Source: Alcanivoracaceae bacterium (GTDB lineage Bacteria > Pseudomonadota > Gammaproteobacteria > Pseudomonadales > Alcanivoracaceae). From it: 64,000 nt of DNA. The position numbers were made by a program, and so were the translations under genes. The notes under the pieces are model-generated. The model worked only from the letters and a program-made list of their open reading frames with translations. It was not told where the DNA came from and made no database searches. The DNA is taken from contig JARGPU010000001.1 of the NCBI GenBank assembly GCA_029210325.1, positions 444,126-508,125 on the forward strand, given 5' to 3'. Shown here one piece after another: positions 60,290 through 64,000 of the stretch (its first letter is position 1; the number at the start of each line of letters is the position of its first letter).

Positions 60290-61555
60290 ATGCGTCTGTT
60301 ATATACCCTGCTTTGGTATCTGCTAATTCCTGTGGTACTGGTGCGCTTGTGGCAATTGGGCCGCCATGCGCCCGCCTACCGGCAGCGCTGGAAAGAGCGT
60401 TTCGCCCTTGGTTATGGCGATGAGCTGGCTGCCAGCGTCTGGGTGCATGCCGCTTCGGTGGGGGAGATGCTGGCCGCCGCGCCAATGATTGAAGCTCTGT
60501 TACAGCGCTATCCTGACACCCCCTTGCTTATCACCACCACCACGCCAACAGGCTCAGAGCGTGTTCAGGCGTTGTTCGGCAATCGCGTGCGTCATGTCTA
60601 CTGGCCCTGGGATACGCCCTGCGTGCTGCGCCGTTTCTGGCATGCTTTCAATCCACGGCTGGTGATTCTTCTGGAAACTGAATTGTGGCCGAATTTGCTC
60701 GCTGCGGCCGCCGCCCGGCGGGTGCCGGTGATGTTGGTTAATGGCCGGCTATCGGAGCGTAGTCACCGCCGCTACCGCCGCCTGAGCCGGCTGATGCGGC
60801 CGATGTTGGCCAGTCTTGAGGCGCTTGCTGTGCAGACTCCGGCAGAGGCAGAGCGCTTCGTTGATCTGGGCGCAAACCGTCAGCGGGTCACTGTCACCGG
60901 CAACGTGAAATTTGATATTGCTTTGGATGATGCTTTGGCAGATAGCGCTGCCCGTCTGCGCGAGGACCTGGGCCAGCGCCCCATATGGATTGCTGCCAGT
61001 ACCCATCCGGGGGAGGACGAGGTGATGCTGGCTGCTCATAAACGTCTGCGCGAGCAGCAACCTGATGCGCTATTGGTGCTGGTACCCCGTCATCAAGAGC
61101 GATTTGCCCAGGTCGCGGAGCAGGTGCTGGCCAGTGGTCACACTATGGCGCGGCGCAGTCTTGAGCAGCTGCCAGCGCCGCAAACCGCGGTCTATCTGGC
61201 CGATACCATGGGTGAGCTGCTGATGCTGTATGGCGTGGCGGACATTGCTTTTGTGGCTGGCTCATTAGCACCCATCGGTGGTCACAACTTACTGGAGCCT
61301 GCGCTCTGGTCAAAGCCGGTGATCAGTGGTCCGGTGCTGCACAATTTCACTTTGATCGCCGAATTGCTGGATGCTGCAGGTGGTCATCGGGTGGTGCGGG
61401 ATGCTGAGCAGCTTGGCGCGCTGCTGGGCGAGCTGTTCAGTGATCCGCAGCGGCGCCAGCAGATGGGGGACAGGGCTCGGCAGGTGGTGGAGCAGCATGG
61501 TGGCGCGCTCGCCAAGTTGCTTGAGGTGCTGGAGCAGTACTGGCCGGCGGCTTGA
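60290..61555 (+). CDS. waaA: Kdo transferase
   Basis: 421 residues. An N-terminal membrane helix (about 3-20), then the GT30 domain. The catalytic Glu59 is in HAASVGEMLAA, followed by T-T-T-T-P-T-G-S (about 79-86), and the C-terminal lobe has A-G-S-L-A-P-I-G-G-H-N-L-L-E-P (about 324-338), the CMP-Kdo-binding signature. It adds Kdo residues to the lipid A precursor. The gene is divergent from the acyltransferase/kdkA pair across 111 bases. Whether it adds one or two Kdo is not readable. Confidence 0.97.
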   Translation: MRLLYTLLWYLLIPVVLVRLWQLGRHAPAYRQRWKERFALGYGDELAASVWVHAASVGEMLAAAPMIEALLQRYPDTPLLITTTTPTGSERVQALFGNRVRHVYWPWDTPCVLRRFWHAFNPRLVILLETELWPNLLAAAAARRVPVMLVNGRLSERSHRRYRRLSRLMRPMLASLEALAVQTPAEAERFVDLGANRQRVTVTGNVKFDIALDDALADSAARLREDLGQRPIWIAASTHPGEDEVMLAAHKRLREQQPDALLVLVPRHQERFAQVAEQVLASGHTMARRSLEQLPAPQTAVYLADTMGELLMLYGVADIAFVAGSLAPIGGHNLLEPALWSKPVISGPVLHNFTLIAELLDAAGGHRVVRDAEQLGALLGELFSDPQRRQQMGDRARQVVEQHGGALAKLLEVLEQYWPAA

Positions 61556-61576
61556 TTCGCCGCCGACCAATGATCA

Positions 61577-62917
61577 TCACTCAGTCAGATCTACGTTAAT
61601 TTCGCTGCTCAGCCAGCCGTTGATCAGGTCAATATCATCCCTGGTCAGATCTCCCGCAGTGGCCTGCAATTGCAGGCTGGCGACGATGTAGTCGTAACGC
61701 GCTGCTGAGTAGTCACGCTGGTTGGCGTACAGATTGCGCTGGGCAGTCAGTACGTCGACAACATTGCGGGTGCCGACTTCATAGCCAGACTCTGTAGCGC
61801 GTAGTGCGGAGTCGGCAGAGCGCAGGGCTTGCTTGCGTGCCGCCACGTTGAGGGCGCTGGCCTGCACCTGGCGGGCCAGTGACTGGGCGCCTTGACCTAC
61901 ATCTCTCCATACCAGCCGGTAGGCTTCTTCCGCCGCTTGATAGCGGTAGCTGGCCTCCTTGCGCTGACTGTTCAGGCCGCCACCCGCGAATAGCGGCATG
62001 GAGGCCTCTATGCCGATACTTTTGCCGTCATAGTCGGTTTGACCGGGGACCACGGGCCCATCAACGTTCGAGTAGCCAACTACTTCGTAGCGGCCCACCA
62101 GATTGACGCTTGGCAATTGGGCGGAGGTGCGTTGCCGTGCGGCAGCTTTGGCGCTGTCAGCTTCGTAGCGGCTGGCCAGCACTTGCGGGTTATTGCTGCG
62201 CGCTCGTTCCATCCAGAAAGAAGGCAGCGCCGGTTCCGGGCCAGCCATGGGCAGGTCTTCACGCAGACCAGCCAGCTTTATCCAGGTTTTACCCGTCATT
62301 GCTTCCAGTTGGTCGCGGGAAATATCGAAATCCGCTTCGGCCAGAATCAGGCCGGCACGGGACAGGTCGTAAGCTGCTTTGGCTTCTTCGACGTCGGTAA
62401 TCGGCACCAGACCAACATCAAAGCGCTCCTGAGTCTGCTCCAGCTGCCGACTGAGTGCGCGCTCCTCTGCCTGCGCGGTGTGCAGGTCTTCCCAGCGGCG
62501 CAGCACATCCAGATAACGCTGGGTGACACGCAGCAGAAAGTCCTGCCGTGCTTGCTCGAAGCGGGCCTCGCCGGCATTGCTCAGGGCCTTGCCCTGATTC
62601 TTGCTGTACCAGGCATCTGGTCGAAACAACGGTTGCACCAGAGTCAGTGCCGCGACATCGCTGGTGGACCGGCTTTCAGCAACCGGGCCGTCGGGATCGC
62701 GGTAGCTGCGGGTTAATCCGTAGCTGGCGGTGAGGCTGGGCATTAATGCAGCGCGCCCCTGGCTGGCCAGTTGCTGGTCGGCCTGCAGCGAACGCTGCGC
62801 AGCAGCCCATTCCGGATCTGCGCTGGAAGCGGCGTTAAGAATATCTGTTAGATCGGCGGTATCAGCCAGCGCCTGACCGCAAAGCAGTGAGGCAAGCAGG
62901 ATGGTGGTAATTCGCAT
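61577..62917 (-). CDS. tolC: TolC family outer-membrane efflux/secretion channel
   Basis: 446 residues. A signal peptide (cleavage after Ala-Leu-Ala, residue 18) precedes a body with two repeated halves of long alpha-helices (Gln/Ala-rich) interrupted by short strands, as in TolC. Landmarks are D-L-T-D-I-L-N-A-A at the mature N-terminus and E-V-G-T-R-N-V-V-D-V-L-T-A-Q-R-N-L-Y near residue 380. It forms the trimeric exit duct for drug efflux and type I secretion. GAGGAC precedes ATG 62917. It is divergent from thiC and lies next to LPS genes, as in Pseudomonas. Confidence 0.95.
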   Translation of the reverse strand: MRITTILLASLLCGQALADTADLTDILNAASSADPEWAAAQRSLQADQQLASQGRAALMPSLTASYGLTRSYRDPDGPVAESRSTSDVAALTLVQPLFRPDAWYSKNQGKALSNAGEARFEQARQDFLLRVTQRYLDVLRRWEDLHTAQAEERALSRQLEQTQERFDVGLVPITDVEEAKAAYDLSRAGLILAEADFDISRDQLEAMTGKTWIKLAGLREDLPMAGPEPALPSFWMERARSNNPQVLASRYEADSAKAAARQRTSAQLPSVNLVGRYEVVGYSNVDGPVVPGQTDYDGKSIGIEASMPLFAGGGLNSQRKEASYRYQAAEEAYRLVWRDVGQGAQSLARQVQASALNVAARKQALRSADSALRATESGYEVGTRNVVDVLTAQRNLYANQRDYSAARYDYIVASLQLQATAGDLTRDDIDLINGWLSSEINVDLTE

Positions 62918-62960
62918 GACGAGTCCTCAAAGGATCGGTGGCGGCAGCAGTGGATAGTAA

Positions 62961-64000
<1,040 letters not shown>

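Noticed and set aside
61545-61565. CGGCGGC/GCCGCCG hairpin at the waaA stop as a terminator
   Set aside because: Stem is clear but no T run follows in either direction, and it is mostly inside coding sequence.

Overview
The window is a moderately GC-rich, densely coded chromosomal stretch of a Gram-negative gammaproteobacterium, most likely in or near the Pseudomonadales. The evidence is outer-membrane and LPS machinery (LpxL-type acyltransferase, KdkA, WaaA, TolC), Pseudomonas-like gene neighbourhoods (TSUP-lgt-thyA-folA; ptsP-rppH-HAD; nfeD-glnE-ilvE; waaA, tolC, thiC) and a Pseudomonas-type REP-like hairpin after glnE. No plasmid, phage, insertion sequence, CRISPR array or rRNA gene was seen. 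Species cannot be fixed from the sequence alone. No gene-free gap exceeds about 220 bases.

Region 1 (1-13.5 kb) holds two secreted proteins of unknown role, a GGCT-like protein, and a leftward unit of two CrcB fluoride channels and a dNTP triphosphohydrolase. These are followed by glutathione peroxidase, a sulfur unit (ArsR-type probable persulfide sensor with two YeeE/YedE half-transporters), a hemolysin-III-type protein, tRNA-Ser(CGA), Dps, a CBS-domain protein, a lipoprotein/TraF-like envelope pair, a crotonase and an Mpo1-like protein. Region 2 (13.5-16.8 kb) is peroxide defence: ahpC and ahpF, with an OxyR-like half-site upstream of ahpC and a divergent AraC-type regulator.

Region 3 (16.8-31.4 kb) is metabolic and accessory. 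It contains metY, an AraC regulator divergent from a tightly overlapping five-gene operon (flavin monooxygenase, BASS transporter, epimerase, short-chain dehydrogenase, TSUP exporter), a homoserine-dehydrogenase-like SAF protein, a lone sulfotransferase, a quinone/electrophile module (azoR, glutathionyl-hydroquinone reductase, pirin, divergent LysR), and a large choice-of-anchor lipoprotein.

Region 4 (31.4-52.9 kb) is conserved housekeeping: folA-thyA-lgt-TSUP, NRDE protein, SLC13 permease, ptsP-rppH, HAD phosphatase, an imelysin-like lipoprotein without its metal motif, a small beta-barrel, YciC-like protein, Pit phosphate transporter with its PhoU-like partner, an orphan GspE/PilB ATPase, stomatin/NfeD, glnE and ilvE.

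Region 5 (52.9-64 kb) is cell-surface. Three glycosyltransferases and four sulfotransferase-like genes lie between ilvE and the LPS core genes kdkA, lpxL-like and waaA. I read this as a candidate locus for building and sulfating an LPS core or another surface glycan; it is the most interesting part of the window. tolC and the start of thiC close the window.
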